Assembly: GCF_001665685.1 (NCBI RefSeq) | Contig: NZ_LZTB01000050.1 | Coordinates: 1 to 64,000, forward strand | Direction: 5' to 3' | Source of the DNA: Mycobacterium sp. 852013-50091_SCH5140682 | GTDB taxonomy: Bacteria; Actinomycetota; Actinomycetes; Mycobacteriales; Mycobacteriaceae | Length of the DNA stretch: 64,000 nucleotides | In this document: positions 1-7,628 of the stretch, piece by piece | How positions within the stretch are numbered: the first letter of the stretch is position 1 | How the letters are laid out: the number at the start of each line of letters is the position of its first letter | Notes under the pieces: generated by a model | Told to the model about the DNA's origin: nothing | What the model saw: only the letters and a program-made list of their open reading frames with translations | The model's database searches: none | Program-made: the position numbers and the translations under genes

Positions 1-1407
1 TAAGAGCCAGGGTCGACTACCGGTCCACGACCATACGATCGTCGCTGCGGCGGCGATGGCCAGGATGCTCGAGGTCAGCACCGACACCGCGACTCCCGTG
101 GGCAGTTCGGTTGCCTGCGTGAGGGTTTGCGGCGGCGCGTAGCTCAGGAAGTATCCGCCGCCGATTACCGCGAACCCGAGAGCCGCCCATCGGCCGACGG
201 TACTGTGCCGCGTCGCGATGGCAACTCCGATGGCCATCGCCAACAGCACCGGTCCGGCAACCGTCCCGTCGAAGGCCACGGTGACCGCGATCAGGGCGGC
301 AACCGCCGACAGCGCCGACCACACCTGCTGTACCACGGTCGTCACGCCGGGAACCCGATCACCGATCGCGACGATCGCGACCAGGGCGGCAGCCAGCACG
401 CCGATCATCAAAGCGGCCATCACATGATCCGTTGCGGCCGAAACGCACAGCAGCGGAACAGTTCCCGCGGCGGTCGTCAGCGCCATGGCGGGCTTGTTGG
501 CCGTCCAACGCAACAACAGCACCCCGGCGCCGACGGCCAGCACCGCAGCCACCGCGCAGGCCAGCGTCAACCGCAGATCCTCCGAGTTCGCTGCTGCCAA
601 CGCGAACAGCAGGGGTGCGGTTGCCGCGGCGACTCGCGCCATATGCAAGGCCATCCAGTCTCGCGCCCACTGCACGGGCAGCGTGGCCGCCGACAAGGCC
701 AGCATGAACCCGATCAGCAGCACCGTGACGCCGTCGGTGACGACCGGGGCCAGAATCGTCAACGGCACGAGAACCAGCAGGCCGAGTTGTTCGGAGTTCC
801 AGAGTCGAGCCAGCGCCAGCCCGCCACCGGCGATGACCGCGGCGATGACCAGGCCGACCGGCGCGGCGACCCAGTGATAGATCGCTGTCACGGCAATGAC
901 GTCGATGTAGGCGGCCGCGATCCCGGTCGCGGCCAGCGCGATAGTGCCGGTGCGTCCGCCGGGCCGCGACTGTTGCCACCAGGCGACCGCGACCAGGCCC
1001 GCCGCCAGCACTGCGCCCGCTCCGACGCGGAACCCGGGCCGCAGAATGCCTGCCTGTGCGGCCAGCACCACCAGCAATACGACGCCGACGAGCGTGACGG
1101 CCACGCCGGCGACGGCGAGTACCTTCCCGATCCAGCCTTCGGAGCGTTCGGCGCGCGCCGGCGGTACGGGTGCGGCGGCCGGAGGGGTTACCGCGGCGGG
1201 CGGGTTCGCTTGCGGAACCGCCGGGTACGGCGTCACTGCCCAGGACGGAGCAATCGGCGCTGCGACCGGCGCCGGTGCCTGGTGCGTCAGCAGCCGGTCC
1301 AGTTCCGCCAGGTCCGCCGCGACCCTTCCCGTGTAGGCGTTGATCGCCGAGATGTCCGAGGCCAGCCGGGAGATCAGGGCGCGGTGCGGTTCGGTCATGC
1401 CTGTCAT
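1..1407 (-). CDS. DUF2339-type polytopic membrane protein (3' end cut by window edge)
   Basis: The reading frame is open from an ATG at 1407 (second in-frame ATG at 1398) to base 1, so the C-terminus is missing; at least 469 residues are present. The N-terminus is a short predicted helix (about 45 residues), followed by a Pro/Ala-rich linker and then a long run of Ala/Val/Leu-rich membrane segments from about residue 90 onwards (a dozen or more). This is the architecture of DUF2339 membrane proteins, whose function is unknown. It starts 36 bases downstream of the response regulator gene on the same strand and is probably cotranscribed with that two-component system. The family assignment is from overall pattern only. 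Confidence 0.7.
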   Translation of the reverse strand, partial: MTGMTEPHRALISRLASDISAINAYTGRVAADLAELDRLLTHQAPAPVAAPIAPSWAVTPYPAVPQANPPAAVTPPAAAPVPPARAERSEGWIGKVLAVAGVAVTLVGVVLLVVLAAQAGILRPGFRVGAGAVLAAGLVAVAWWQQSRPGGRTGTIALAATGIAAAYIDVIAVTAIYHWVAAPVGLVIAAVIAGGGLALARLWNSEQLGLLVLVPLTILAPVVTDGVTVLLIGFMLALSAATLPVQWARDWMALHMARVAAATAPLLFALAAANSEDLRLTLACAVAAVLAVGAGVLLLRWTANKPAMALTTAAGTVPLLCVSAATDHVMAALMIGVLAAALVAIVAIGDRVPGVTTVVQQVWSALSAVAALIAVTVAFDGTVAGPVLLAMAIGVAIATRHSTVGRWAALGFAVIGGGYFLSYAPPQTLTQATELPTGVAVSVLTSSILAIAAAATIVWSWTGSRPWLL

Positions 1408-1443
1408 CGTGGCAGCAAACCCGGGCCGCCCGGATGAGTAGGA

Positions 1444-2097
1444 CTACTCGTCGAGTCCGTGTTCGATGGCGTACCGGGCCAATTCGACCCGGTTGGCCAC
1501 CTGCAGTTTGCGGAACGTGGCCTGGACATGGTTTTCCACGGTCCGGTGGCTCAGCGACAGCCGGGTGGCGATCTGTTTGGCGGACAAGCCTTTCGCCACG
1601 AAGCGCAGCACCTCGGTCTCCCGTTCGGTGAGACTCGGTGTGGCGGCGTCGCGGTCGGGGCGCGCAGCCATGCGGCGGTACTCCCCCAGCACCAGGCCGG
1701 CCAGCCCCGGCGTGAACACGGCCCGCCCCTGGGCGGTGGCCCGAACAGCTTCACCCAGTTCGGCTTTCGATGCGCTCTTGACCAGATAGCCGGTCGCTCC
1801 GGCCTTCACCGCCTCGAGTACGTCGTCGCGCTCGTCGGAGGCCGACAACACCAGGACCTTGGTGTCCGGGGACACGGCCAGCACCTCGGCGGTGGCCTGC
1901 GCGCCGGTGCCGTCGGTCAACCGCATGTCCATCACCACCACGTCGGGCCGCACGACCGCGGCGCGGCGGCGGGCGGCGGCAACACCGTCAGCCGTTGCCA
2001 CCACCTCGAATCCGTCGTCGGCGAGATCGCGCGCCACGGCGTCGCGCCAGATCGGATGGTCGTCGACGACCATCACCTTCGTTGCGGACTCGGCCAT
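1444..2097 (-). CDS. LuxR/NarL-family response regulator (MacR-like)
   Basis: A 217-residue response regulator. The receiver domain carries the acidic pair D12-D13, phospho-acceptor D57 (VVVMDMR) and K107 (YLVKSAS). A C-terminal LuxR-type helix-turn-helix follows (LTERETEVLRFVAKG and SHRTVENHV). The ATG at 2097 is chosen because it overlaps the kinase stop codon (TGATG) and starts directly before the receiver core; a longer in-frame extension to 2187 lies inside the kinase gene and reads as low-complexity Arg-rich sequence. It should be phosphorylated by the upstream kinase and bind DNA. The target genes are not visible, although the adjacent membrane protein is a natural candidate. Confidence 0.93.
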   Translation of the reverse strand: MAESATKVMVVDDHPIWRDAVARDLADDGFEVVATADGVAAARRRAAVVRPDVVVMDMRLTDGTGAQATAEVLAVSPDTKVLVLSASDERDDVLEAVKAGATGYLVKSASKAELGEAVRATAQGRAVFTPGLAGLVLGEYRRMAARPDRDAATPSLTERETEVLRFVAKGLSAKQIATRLSLSHRTVENHVQATFRKLQVANRVELARYAIEHGLDE

Positions 2098-3233
2098 CAG
2101 CGTCCCCCTCCTGTGCGCGGCACCGTCAGCTCCCATTCGGTGCCGGCGCCTGGTGCGGTCGTCAGCTCGGCCCTGCCGCCGAGCCAATCCATGCGTCCCA
2201 CAATCGATTTCGATACGCCGAGCCGACCCTGTCGGACCGCCTCGGCCAGTCGGCCGTCGGCAATGCCCACGCCGTCGTCGCGGATGCTCACCGTCACGGT
2301 GTCCCCCAGATCCTCGAGGAGGACGAATGCCCGCGCATCCGGCCCGGCGTGAGCGGCCACGTTGTCGAGCGCATTGACCGCCGCCGCGAACAACTCCCGG
2401 GCCACGGCATCCTCCAGCAACACCGGCTCTGCAGGCAGGCTGACCGACACCCGATCACTGGCGCGACCGCGCAGCAGCGCACCGATGTCGGTCAAGGTCC
2501 CGGCCGCGACCTCGGCGTCGGGCGCACTAACCAGGCGCCGCAGCGCCCGCTCCTGCTCCCCGGCCAGCTCGGCCAGTTCTGCTGTCTCGCCGCCGATCTC
2601 ACGCCCGCGCCGGGACACCAGCGCCAGCACCTGGATGGCCCCGTCGTGCACGGTGCGAGAAAGCCGCTCACGTTCTTCCAAGGCGGCCGCCAACCGCACC
2701 GCCCGTTCCAGCTCGGCGTGCGCCCGGCGAGCGGTCTGGGCCGCCATACCGACCGCCAGACCGACGGCCACCTCGATGACGATCGTGGCGTTGCGACCGA
2801 GGTTCGGGCTCAGGTACCCCTTGAGCGTCGCCGCGGCCGCCATGACCGCCAGCCCGGCGGCCATACCGCCGACCGGGCCGAACTGCAGGGCCGCCGAGAT
2901 GGTGGCGTTGGTGGCCCACAGCGTGGTCGGCCACGACTGGTTGTCGGCTACCCACAGATCGGTAGCGACGAGCTCCGTCGACAGCATCAGCATCAGCACG
3001 ATCACGATTTCGGCGATCACCCAGGCCGGCCTGCGGCCGAACCCCTTGAGGTAGGCGACTGCGCACGCAGCGCTCCAGAGCATCAGTACGGCGAACAACA
3101 ACCAGGCCAGAATCGGCCGCGCCAGATCATCGTTGATCGCAATCTGGAAACCCAACGCGTAAATGCAACTGAGTAACCGAAAGCCCTGCGCCGCCCGCCA
3201 CAGCGGGGTGACCGGATCCGAACGGCGCTGCAC
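2097..3233 (-). CDS. MacS-like membrane sensor histidine kinase
   Basis: A 378-residue kinase. The N-terminal half (about residues 15-165) has five or six hydrophobic segments without a large extracellular loop. Next come a HisKA_3-type dimerisation block with H196 in SRTVHDGAIQ and a HATPase domain (N of ALDNVAAH; DDGVGI; a late G-box GAGTEWEL). This matches the actinobacterial MacS family (partner of MacR, described as morphogenesis and antibiotic regulators in Streptomyces). It overlaps the response regulator by one base. The start is GTG at 3233; a TANNNT hexamer (TATGCT) ends six bases upstream, so the mRNA may be leaderless. The signal sensed is unknown. Confidence 0.9.
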   Translation of the reverse strand: MQRRSDPVTPLWRAAQGFRLLSCIYALGFQIAINDDLARPILAWLLFAVLMLWSAACAVAYLKGFGRRPAWVIAEIVIVLMLMLSTELVATDLWVADNQSWPTTLWATNATISAALQFGPVGGMAAGLAVMAAAATLKGYLSPNLGRNATIVIEVAVGLAVGMAAQTARRAHAELERAVRLAAALEERERLSRTVHDGAIQVLALVSRRGREIGGETAELAELAGEQERALRRLVSAPDAEVAAGTLTDIGALLRGRASDRVSVSLPAEPVLLEDAVARELFAAAVNALDNVAAHAGPDARAFVLLEDLGDTVTVSIRDDGVGIADGRLAEAVRQGRLGVSKSIVGRMDWLGGRAELTTAPGAGTEWELTVPRTGGGR

Positions 3234-3283
3234 CTGCTCAGCATAAGGTCGGCGACGGCACCGCTACGGCACCATCTCGGCGA

Positions 3284-4138
3284 CTACGGCCCGACAGCCA
3301 CCGGACGGGTCGGGTCGCCGGACCACTCCGACCACGATCCGGGGAACAGCGCTGCATCGACACCTGCGGCCGCCAGGGCGGCCACAGCCACCGCCGCCGT
3401 GACACCGGAGCCGCAGTACGCGCCGACCGCGGCGCCCTCGCCGGCTCCCTGCTCGGCGAACAGACCGCGCAGTTCCTCGTCCGGCAACAAGGTGCCGTCG
3501 GCGGCGAGCACCTGGGTGCTCGGCAGGTTGACCGCGCCCGGGATATGGCCCGCGGCCGGGTCCATCGGTTCGACGTCGCCGCGAAACCGTTCCGGTGCAC
3601 GGGCATCGAGCAATACCCCCCGGTGCGCGCCGGCCTCGTCGGCGGTGATCGTGCGACGGGCTCCGTGGTACAGGTCGTCGTGCGCGACGACGATGTCGCC
3701 CGGCTCGGGTTGGACCGGGCCTGTCTGCAACGCCCCGCCCGCAGCCGTCCACGCCGCGAGACCGCCGTCGAGGATCCAGACGTCGGGAATGCCCGCCGCG
3801 CTGAGCACCCACCACGCCCGGCCCGAACCGGCCCGATTCCAGTCGTCGTACACCACGACGGGAACCCCGGAGCGCAAACCCCAGCGGCGGGCCGAGGCCT
3901 GCAAGTCCCGTCCGGACGGCAACGGGTGCCGGCCCCGGCCCGTAACGCTGTGGTCGGACAGCTCGTCGTCGAGGGACACATACACCGCGCCCGGCACGTG
4001 CCCGGCCAGATACGCCTCGGTGCCGTCGGGGGTGGCCAGAGTCCACCGCACGTCGAGGACCACGACCGGATCCCCGGCGTCGATCAGCTGCCGCAGGTCA
4101 GCTGCGGTGACGAAAACGTCTGCTCGTGCCGCACTCAC
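3284..4138 (-). CDS. Thiosulfate/3-mercaptopyruvate sulfurtransferase (two rhodanese domains)
   Basis: A 284-residue tandem rhodanese protein. The N-terminal, inactive domain covers about residues 8-135 (VVVLDVRWTL, GHVPGAVYV, WWVLSAAG). The C-terminal catalytic domain has active-site C242 in the loop AYCGSGVTA. The family transfers sulfane sulfur from thiosulfate or 3-mercaptopyruvate to cyanide or thiols; the loop alone does not settle the donor. The protein is cytoplasmic, with no signal peptide. The gene begins 10 bases after the stop of the ABC transporter ATPase, so it probably belongs to that transcript. A link between the transporter and sulfur amino acids is only an inference. Confidence 0.93.
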   Translation of the reverse strand: MSAARADVFVTAADLRQLIDAGDPVVVLDVRWTLATPDGTEAYLAGHVPGAVYVSLDDELSDHSVTGRGRHPLPSGRDLQASARRWGLRSGVPVVVYDDWNRAGSGRAWWVLSAAGIPDVWILDGGLAAWTAAGGALQTGPVQPEPGDIVVAHDDLYHGARRTITADEAGAHRGVLLDARAPERFRGDVEPMDPAAGHIPGAVNLPSTQVLAADGTLLPDEELRGLFAEQGAGEGAAVGAYCGSGVTAAVAVAALAAAGVDAALFPGSWSEWSGDPTRPVAVGP

Positions 4139-4148
4139 TGCACCGAAG

Positions 4149-4913
4149 CTACATCACCTTGGACAGAAACGCTTTCGTGCGTTCATGTTTCGGATTGGCC
4201 ATCACCTCGCGGGGATTGCCGGTCTCCACGATGACACCGCCGTCCATGAACACCAGCTTGTCGGCGACCTCGCGGGCGAACCCCATCTCGTGCGTGACGA
4301 CCACCATGGTCATCCCCTCGCTGGCGAGGTTCTTCATGACCCCCAGCACTTCTCCGACGAGCTCGGGGTCCAACGCGGAGGTCGGCTCGTCGAACAGCAT
4401 GAGCTTGGGGCTCATCGCCAAAGCGCGCGCGATGGCCACCCGCTGCTGCTGGCCGCCGGACAGCTGCGCCGGATAGGCATCGGCCTTGGCAGACAACCCG
4501 ACCTGGCCGAGCAGATCCTTGGCCCGGGCCAGCGCTTCGTCCTTCTTCACCTTCTTGACGTGGACGGGTGCCTCGATGATGTTCTCCAGCACCGTGCGAT
4601 GCGGGAACAGGTTGAAGTGCTGGAACACCATCCCGACCTCGCGACGTTGCTTGGCCGCCTCCTTGGGCCGCAGCTCGTGCAGCTTGCCGCCGCGCTCGCG
4701 GTAGCCGACCAGTTCGCCGTCGACGTAGAGCCTGCCGCCGTTGACCTGTTCCAGGTGGTTGATGCAGCGCAGGAACGTCGACTTGCCCGAGCCGGACGGC
4801 CCCACCATGCACAGCACCTCGCCGCGGCCGATGTCGAGCGTGACACCTTTCAGGACGGGCAGTGCGCCGAAGTTCTTGCACACACTTTCGGCGCGGACCA
4901 TGGGTTCGGTCAT
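4149..4913 (-). CDS. Polar amino-acid ABC transporter, ATP-binding subunit (GlnQ family)
   Basis: A 254-residue ATPase with all the nucleotide-binding motifs: Walker [11 protein letters not shown]-loop MVFQHFN, signature LSGGQQQR, Walker [13 protein letters not shown] and H-loop VVVTHEMG. The FNLFPH stretch and overall length are typical of GlnQ/HisP/ArtP ATPases for polar amino-acid uptake. The ATG overlaps the stop codon of the permease gene (ATGA), which shows an operon with the permease and binding protein upstream. The amino acid carried cannot be read from the sequence. Confidence 0.95.
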   Translation of the reverse strand: MTEPMVRAESVCKNFGALPVLKGVTLDIGRGEVLCMVGPSGSGKSTFLRCINHLEQVNGGRLYVDGELVGYRERGGKLHELRPKEAAKQRREVGMVFQHFNLFPHRTVLENIIEAPVHVKKVKKDEALARAKDLLGQVGLSAKADAYPAQLSGGQQQRVAIARALAMSPKLMLFDEPTSALDPELVGEVLGVMKNLASEGMTMVVVTHEMGFAREVADKLVFMDGGVIVETGNPREVMANPKHERTKAFLSKVM

Positions 4914-5842
4914 GGATGTGGCTCTCCCATCTGCGCCTTGGCGAGGGTCTCCAGTTGCTTGGACGTCAGCTTCCGGGAGGCGCCCCTGGCGTAGTACCGC
5001 TCCAGGTAGTACTGCCCGACCATCAGCACGCTCGTGACCGCCAGATACCAGGTGGAGGCCACCAACAACAACGGGATCGGCTGGAACAGCGCGACACCGA
5101 TGTCCTTGGACCGGCCGTACAACTCAAAGCTGTACGGCACCGCGGTGACCAGTGAGGTGGTCTTGAGCATGCTGATGAATTCGTTGCCGGTCGGCGGAAT
5201 GATGACCCGCATCGCCTGAGGCAGAACGGTTCGGCGCATCGTCATCCACCACGACATGCCGAGTGCCGTCGACGCCTCGGACTGGCCCTCCGGCACCGAA
5301 CTGATGCCGGCGCGGATGATCTCGGCCATGTACGCCGCCTCGTTGAGACCCAGGCCCAGGATCGCCAGCATGAAGAAATTCGGTTCGCTGAGACTGAATT
5401 TGAAGAAGGTCGGGCCAAAAGGCACGCCCAGTTGGATGTTCTTGTAGATGACCGGGACCAGGCCCCAGAGCACCAACTGCACGTACACCGGGGTGCCGCG
5501 GAATATCCACAGATACAGCCAGGACACCGCTTTGAGCACCGGATTCGGCGACAGCCGCATCACCGCCAGGGCGACCCCGAGGATCAGCGCCAACACCATG
5601 GAATAGATGGTGAGCTGCAGGGTGTTCCAGGCGGCCTGCGAAATCCGTTGATCGAACAGGTATTTCCCGTAAGTGTCCCACCCGTAAGCCTCGTTGGTGC
5701 CCGCGCCGTAGATGAACAGCCCGAGCCCCACGATGACGACGGCGGCCGTGACCCACCGCCACGGATGCCTCAGCGGGACAGCATCAATGGCGGCAGGTGC
5801 CGGTTCTTGCTCGACCGTGGTAGGCGGCGATGCGTCTGCCAT
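4910..5842 (-). CDS. Polar amino-acid ABC transporter permease
   Basis: A 310-residue inner-membrane permease of the His/Glu/Gln/Arg three-helix family. After a cytoplasmic N-terminal tail, one transmembrane helix (about residues 28-48) precedes a core that begins with a stretch typical of the family ([11 protein letters not shown]). The EAA loop is seen in [21 protein letters not shown] charged C-terminal tail follows the last helix. The gene follows the binding-protein gene by seven bases and overlaps the ATPase gene by four, so it encodes the channel of this importer. A single permease gene suggests a homodimer. Confidence 0.94.
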   Translation of the reverse strand: MADASPPTTVEQEPAPAAIDAVPLRHPWRWVTAAVVIVGLGLFIYGAGTNEAYGWDTYGKYLFDQRISQAAWNTLQLTIYSMVLALILGVALAVMRLSPNPVLKAVSWLYLWIFRGTPVYVQLVLWGLVPVIYKNIQLGVPFGPTFFKFSLSEPNFFMLAILGLGLNEAAYMAEIIRAGISSVPEGQSEASTALGMSWWMTMRRTVLPQAMRVIIPPTGNEFISMLKTTSLVTAVPYSFELYGRSKDIGVALFQPIPLLLVASTWYLAVTSVLMVGQYYLERYYARGASRKLTSKQLETLAKAQMGEPHP

Positions 5843-5849
5843 TGCCGGC

Positions 5850-6767
5850 TCAGCTGGTCGCGCCGTTGATGACCGGCTTGTCGATCAGTCCCTTCTCGGC
5901 GCCCCAGTTGGCGGCCACCTGCTTGTAGGCACCGGTCTGGATGAGGTGCTCGAGGGCTTTCTGCAGCGACTGGGCCAGCGGTGAGCCCTTGGGGACGACC
6001 CAACCGTAGGGTGCGGAGTCGAAGATCTCACCGACCTGTTCGAGTTTGCCGTCGCTCTGCTTGATCGCATACGCCGTCACCGGCGAGTCCGCCGACATCG
6101 CATCGGCCTGGCCGAGCAGCACCGCGTTGGTCGCTGCCGACTGGTCGTCGAATTTCAGCACGGAGATGGCGGGCTTGCCGTCCTTGGCGCACTTCGCATT
6201 GCGGGCAGGCATCTCGTTGGTGTCCTGCACCGTCGCCGTCTGCACGGCAACCCTCTTGCCGCACGCGTCGTCGGGGTTGATGCCCGCGCCGACCTTCTGC
6301 GCCCAGGCCGAGCCGGCCTGGAAGTACGTGACGAAGTCGACCTGTTGTTCCCGTTCTTTCGAGTCCGTGAACGACGACATGCCGACGTTGTAGCTGCCGC
6401 CCTGCACGGACGGAATGATCTTGTCGAACGCCGATGGCCGGTACTCCGGGGTCAGTCCCAGGGTGGCGGCGATGGCGTTCATCAGGTCGACATCGAACCC
6501 GATGATCTTGCCGTTGGGATCCTTGAACTCGTTCGGCGCGTAGGTCGGATCGGTACCGACGATGAGCTTGCCGCTCGACTTGATGGGATCCGGCACGGTG
6601 TTGGCGATGGCGTCGACCTTCTCAGCCGTCGCCGCGGTGGTCGCCGTGCCTGACGTACCGCTGTCACTGTTGTTCGCGCACCCCGAGAGCATCAGGGCAC
6701 CACTCGCCGCGATCACCCCTGCGACGCGCCACATTTTCCCCCGACGGACGTGACGTCCAGCTTTCAC
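5850..6767 (-). CDS. Amino-acid ABC transporter substrate-binding lipoprotein
   Basis: A 305-residue SBP_bac_3-type binding protein. The GTG at 6767 is preferred because AGAGG lies about seven bases upstream and the product then starts with a proper lipoprotein signal (Arg/Lys-rich n-region, hydrophobic stretch, lipobox LSGC with lipidated C30). A longer in-frame reading to 6977 would run across the divergent promoter. The mature domain shows LIVGTDPTYAPNEF near its start, then GFDVDLMNAIA and DFVTYF, typical of GlnH/FliY-type proteins. It lies outside the membrane, anchored by lipid, and delivers polar amino acids to the permease encoded downstream. Confidence 0.93.
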   Translation of the reverse strand: MKAGRHVRRGKMWRVAGVIAASGALMLSGCANNSDSGTSGTATTAATAEKVDAIANTVPDPIKSSGKLIVGTDPTYAPNEFKDPNGKIIGFDVDLMNAIAATLGLTPEYRPSAFDKIIPSVQGGSYNVGMSSFTDSKEREQQVDFVTYFQAGSAWAQKVGAGINPDDACGKRVAVQTATVQDTNEMPARNAKCAKDGKPAISVLKFDDQSAATNAVLLGQADAMSADSPVTAYAIKQSDGKLEQVGEIFDSAPYGWVVPKGSPLAQSLQKALEHLIQTGAYKQVAANWGAEKGLIDKPVINGATS

Positions 6768-6822
6768 AGTTGCCTCTTCTCTCTGCCTAGGGCCGTCTTC
6801 CGCCCTCATCAAACCGGAGACG

Positions 6823-6875
6823 TTAACGACCGCGACCCCAGCCCGCACTGGGGGTAACCGAACATTAACGACCGC
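6823..6875. promoter_or_regulatory. Divergent control region with GlnR-like box and 11-bp direct repeat
   Basis: The 174 bases between the transporter operon and the divergent DUF308 gene contain TTAACGACCGC twice (6823-6833 and 6865-6875), start points 42 bp apart, about four helical turns. Overlapping the second copy is GTAAC-N6-TTAAC (6854-6869), close to the actinobacterial GlnR pattern GTNAC-N6-GNAAC (AC-N9-AC). A nitrogen-responsive site in front of an amino-acid importer would make sense. Seen: the repeats. Inferred: the GlnR assignment. Confidence 0.4.
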
Positions 6876-6941
6876 AGTACGACACCACAGCGGTACGGTA
6901 AAATCCGCGCCCGGCACTATTTGTTGTGCCAAACTGCCAGC

Positions 6942-7532
6942 ATGGAAACCACTGCTGCTCCAAGCCTGTTGCCTCATCTGTGGAAGGCAACGCTGGCAAC
7001 TGGCGTTCTCGCAGTCATTCTGGGTGTTCTCGTGTTCGTTCGCCCCGCCGCAGCAATCATCGTGACAGCGATCTTCTTTGGCGCATACCTCTTGGTGACC
7101 GGCATCTGGCAGGTCGTCCTCGCCCTCAGCCTGCGCTCGGCCGCCGGTAGCCGCCTACTGCTGTTCATCAGCGGCGCTGCGTCGCTCGTTCTCGCCGTGC
7201 TGTGTTTCGTCAACCTGGACAACTCGATCCAGTTGCTCGCCATCTGGATTGGCGTCGGCTTCATCTTCCGCGGTGTGGCAACGGCGATGTCAGCCGTCGG
7301 TGATCAGTCTCTGCCCGGACGCATTTGGGAGATCATCGTCGGCATCCTCAGCATCATCGCGGGCATCATCATGTTCGTCGCACCGGTCGAGGGCCTGGTC
7401 GCCCTCACCCAGGTGACCGGCATCATCCTGATCGTGCTCGGCATCGTCGAGGTAGTCTCCGCCTTCGGCATCCGTAGCGACGCCAAGAAATTGAAGGCCG
7501 CCTTCGCCCCGGAACCGCCCACGGTGACGTAA
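6942..7532 (+). CDS. HdeD/DUF308-family membrane protein (Rv1624c-like)
   Basis: A 196-residue, almost entirely hydrophobic protein with six predicted membrane helices in three hairpins. The repeated LGxxxFxxPxxA-type pattern of DUF308/HdeD is visible (VILGVLVFVRPAAA; IAGIIMFVAP), and the tail is short and charged. The ATG at 6942 is chosen over a TTG at 6921 because the extension adds nothing recognisable. M. tuberculosis has a membrane protein in the same place next to cydA (Rv1624c). Its function is unknown; HdeD proteins are linked to acid stress in enterobacteria, which need not hold here. Confidence 0.85.
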   Translation: METTAAPSLLPHLWKATLATGVLAVILGVLVFVRPAAAIIVTAIFFGAYLLVTGIWQVVLALSLRSAAGSRLLLFISGAASLVLAVLCFVNLDNSIQLLAIWIGVGFIFRGVATAMSAVGDQSLPGRIWEIIVGILSIIAGIIMFVAPVEGLVALTQVTGIILIVLGIVEVVSAFGIRSDAKKLKAAFAPEPPTVT

Positions 7533-7537
7533 CCCAC
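7524..7537. promoter_or_regulatory. Possible CRP-type site upstream of cydA
   Basis: GTG-N8-CAC (GTGACGTAACCCAC) matches the core of the mycobacterial CRP pattern GTGA-N6-TCAC except for one inner base. It lies 91 bp before the cydA ATG and overlaps the end of the upstream gene. In M. smegmatis cydAB is reported to be under Crp control. The match here is short, so this is a weak call. Confidence 0.3.
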
Positions 7538-7577
7538 CGTGTTGATGATCCCGGGACGCTGGTTGCCGAGACCGATG

Positions 7578-7600
7578 TCTACTACACTTCGTCGTAGATT
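7578..7600 (+). promoter_or_regulatory. cydA promoter element: imperfect palindrome over a -10 box
   Basis: TCTACTAC-N5-GTCGTAGA (7578-7598) is an inverted repeat with one mismatch per arm. The hexamer TAGATT (7595-7600) at its right edge fits the TANNNT -10 consensus, 28 bases before the cydA ATG, and a purine-rich ribosome site (GGAAGTAGGG) follows. A protein bound here would block RNA polymerase. The half-site resembles the TACTACA core of BlaI-type operators, but no regulator is encoded nearby. Confidence 0.4.
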
Positions 7601-7628
7601 GGCCTAGCGACCTCGGAAGTAGGGTCAG

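Noticed and set aside
127..1437. Plus-strand open frame of 436 codons opposite the DUF2339-type gene
   Set aside because: Low-complexity Arg/Gly/His/Gln sequence; the minus strand encodes a regular series of membrane helices open to the edge.
3399..4994. Plus-strand open frame of 531 codons across sulfurtransferase and ABC ATPase
   Set aside because: It crosses two well-supported minus-strand genes and shows no domain.
6768..6977. Longer N-terminus for the amino-acid binding lipoprotein
   Set aside because: It would cover the divergent promoter and place about 70 residues before the signal peptide; the GTG at 6767 has a ribosome site and proper lipobox distance.
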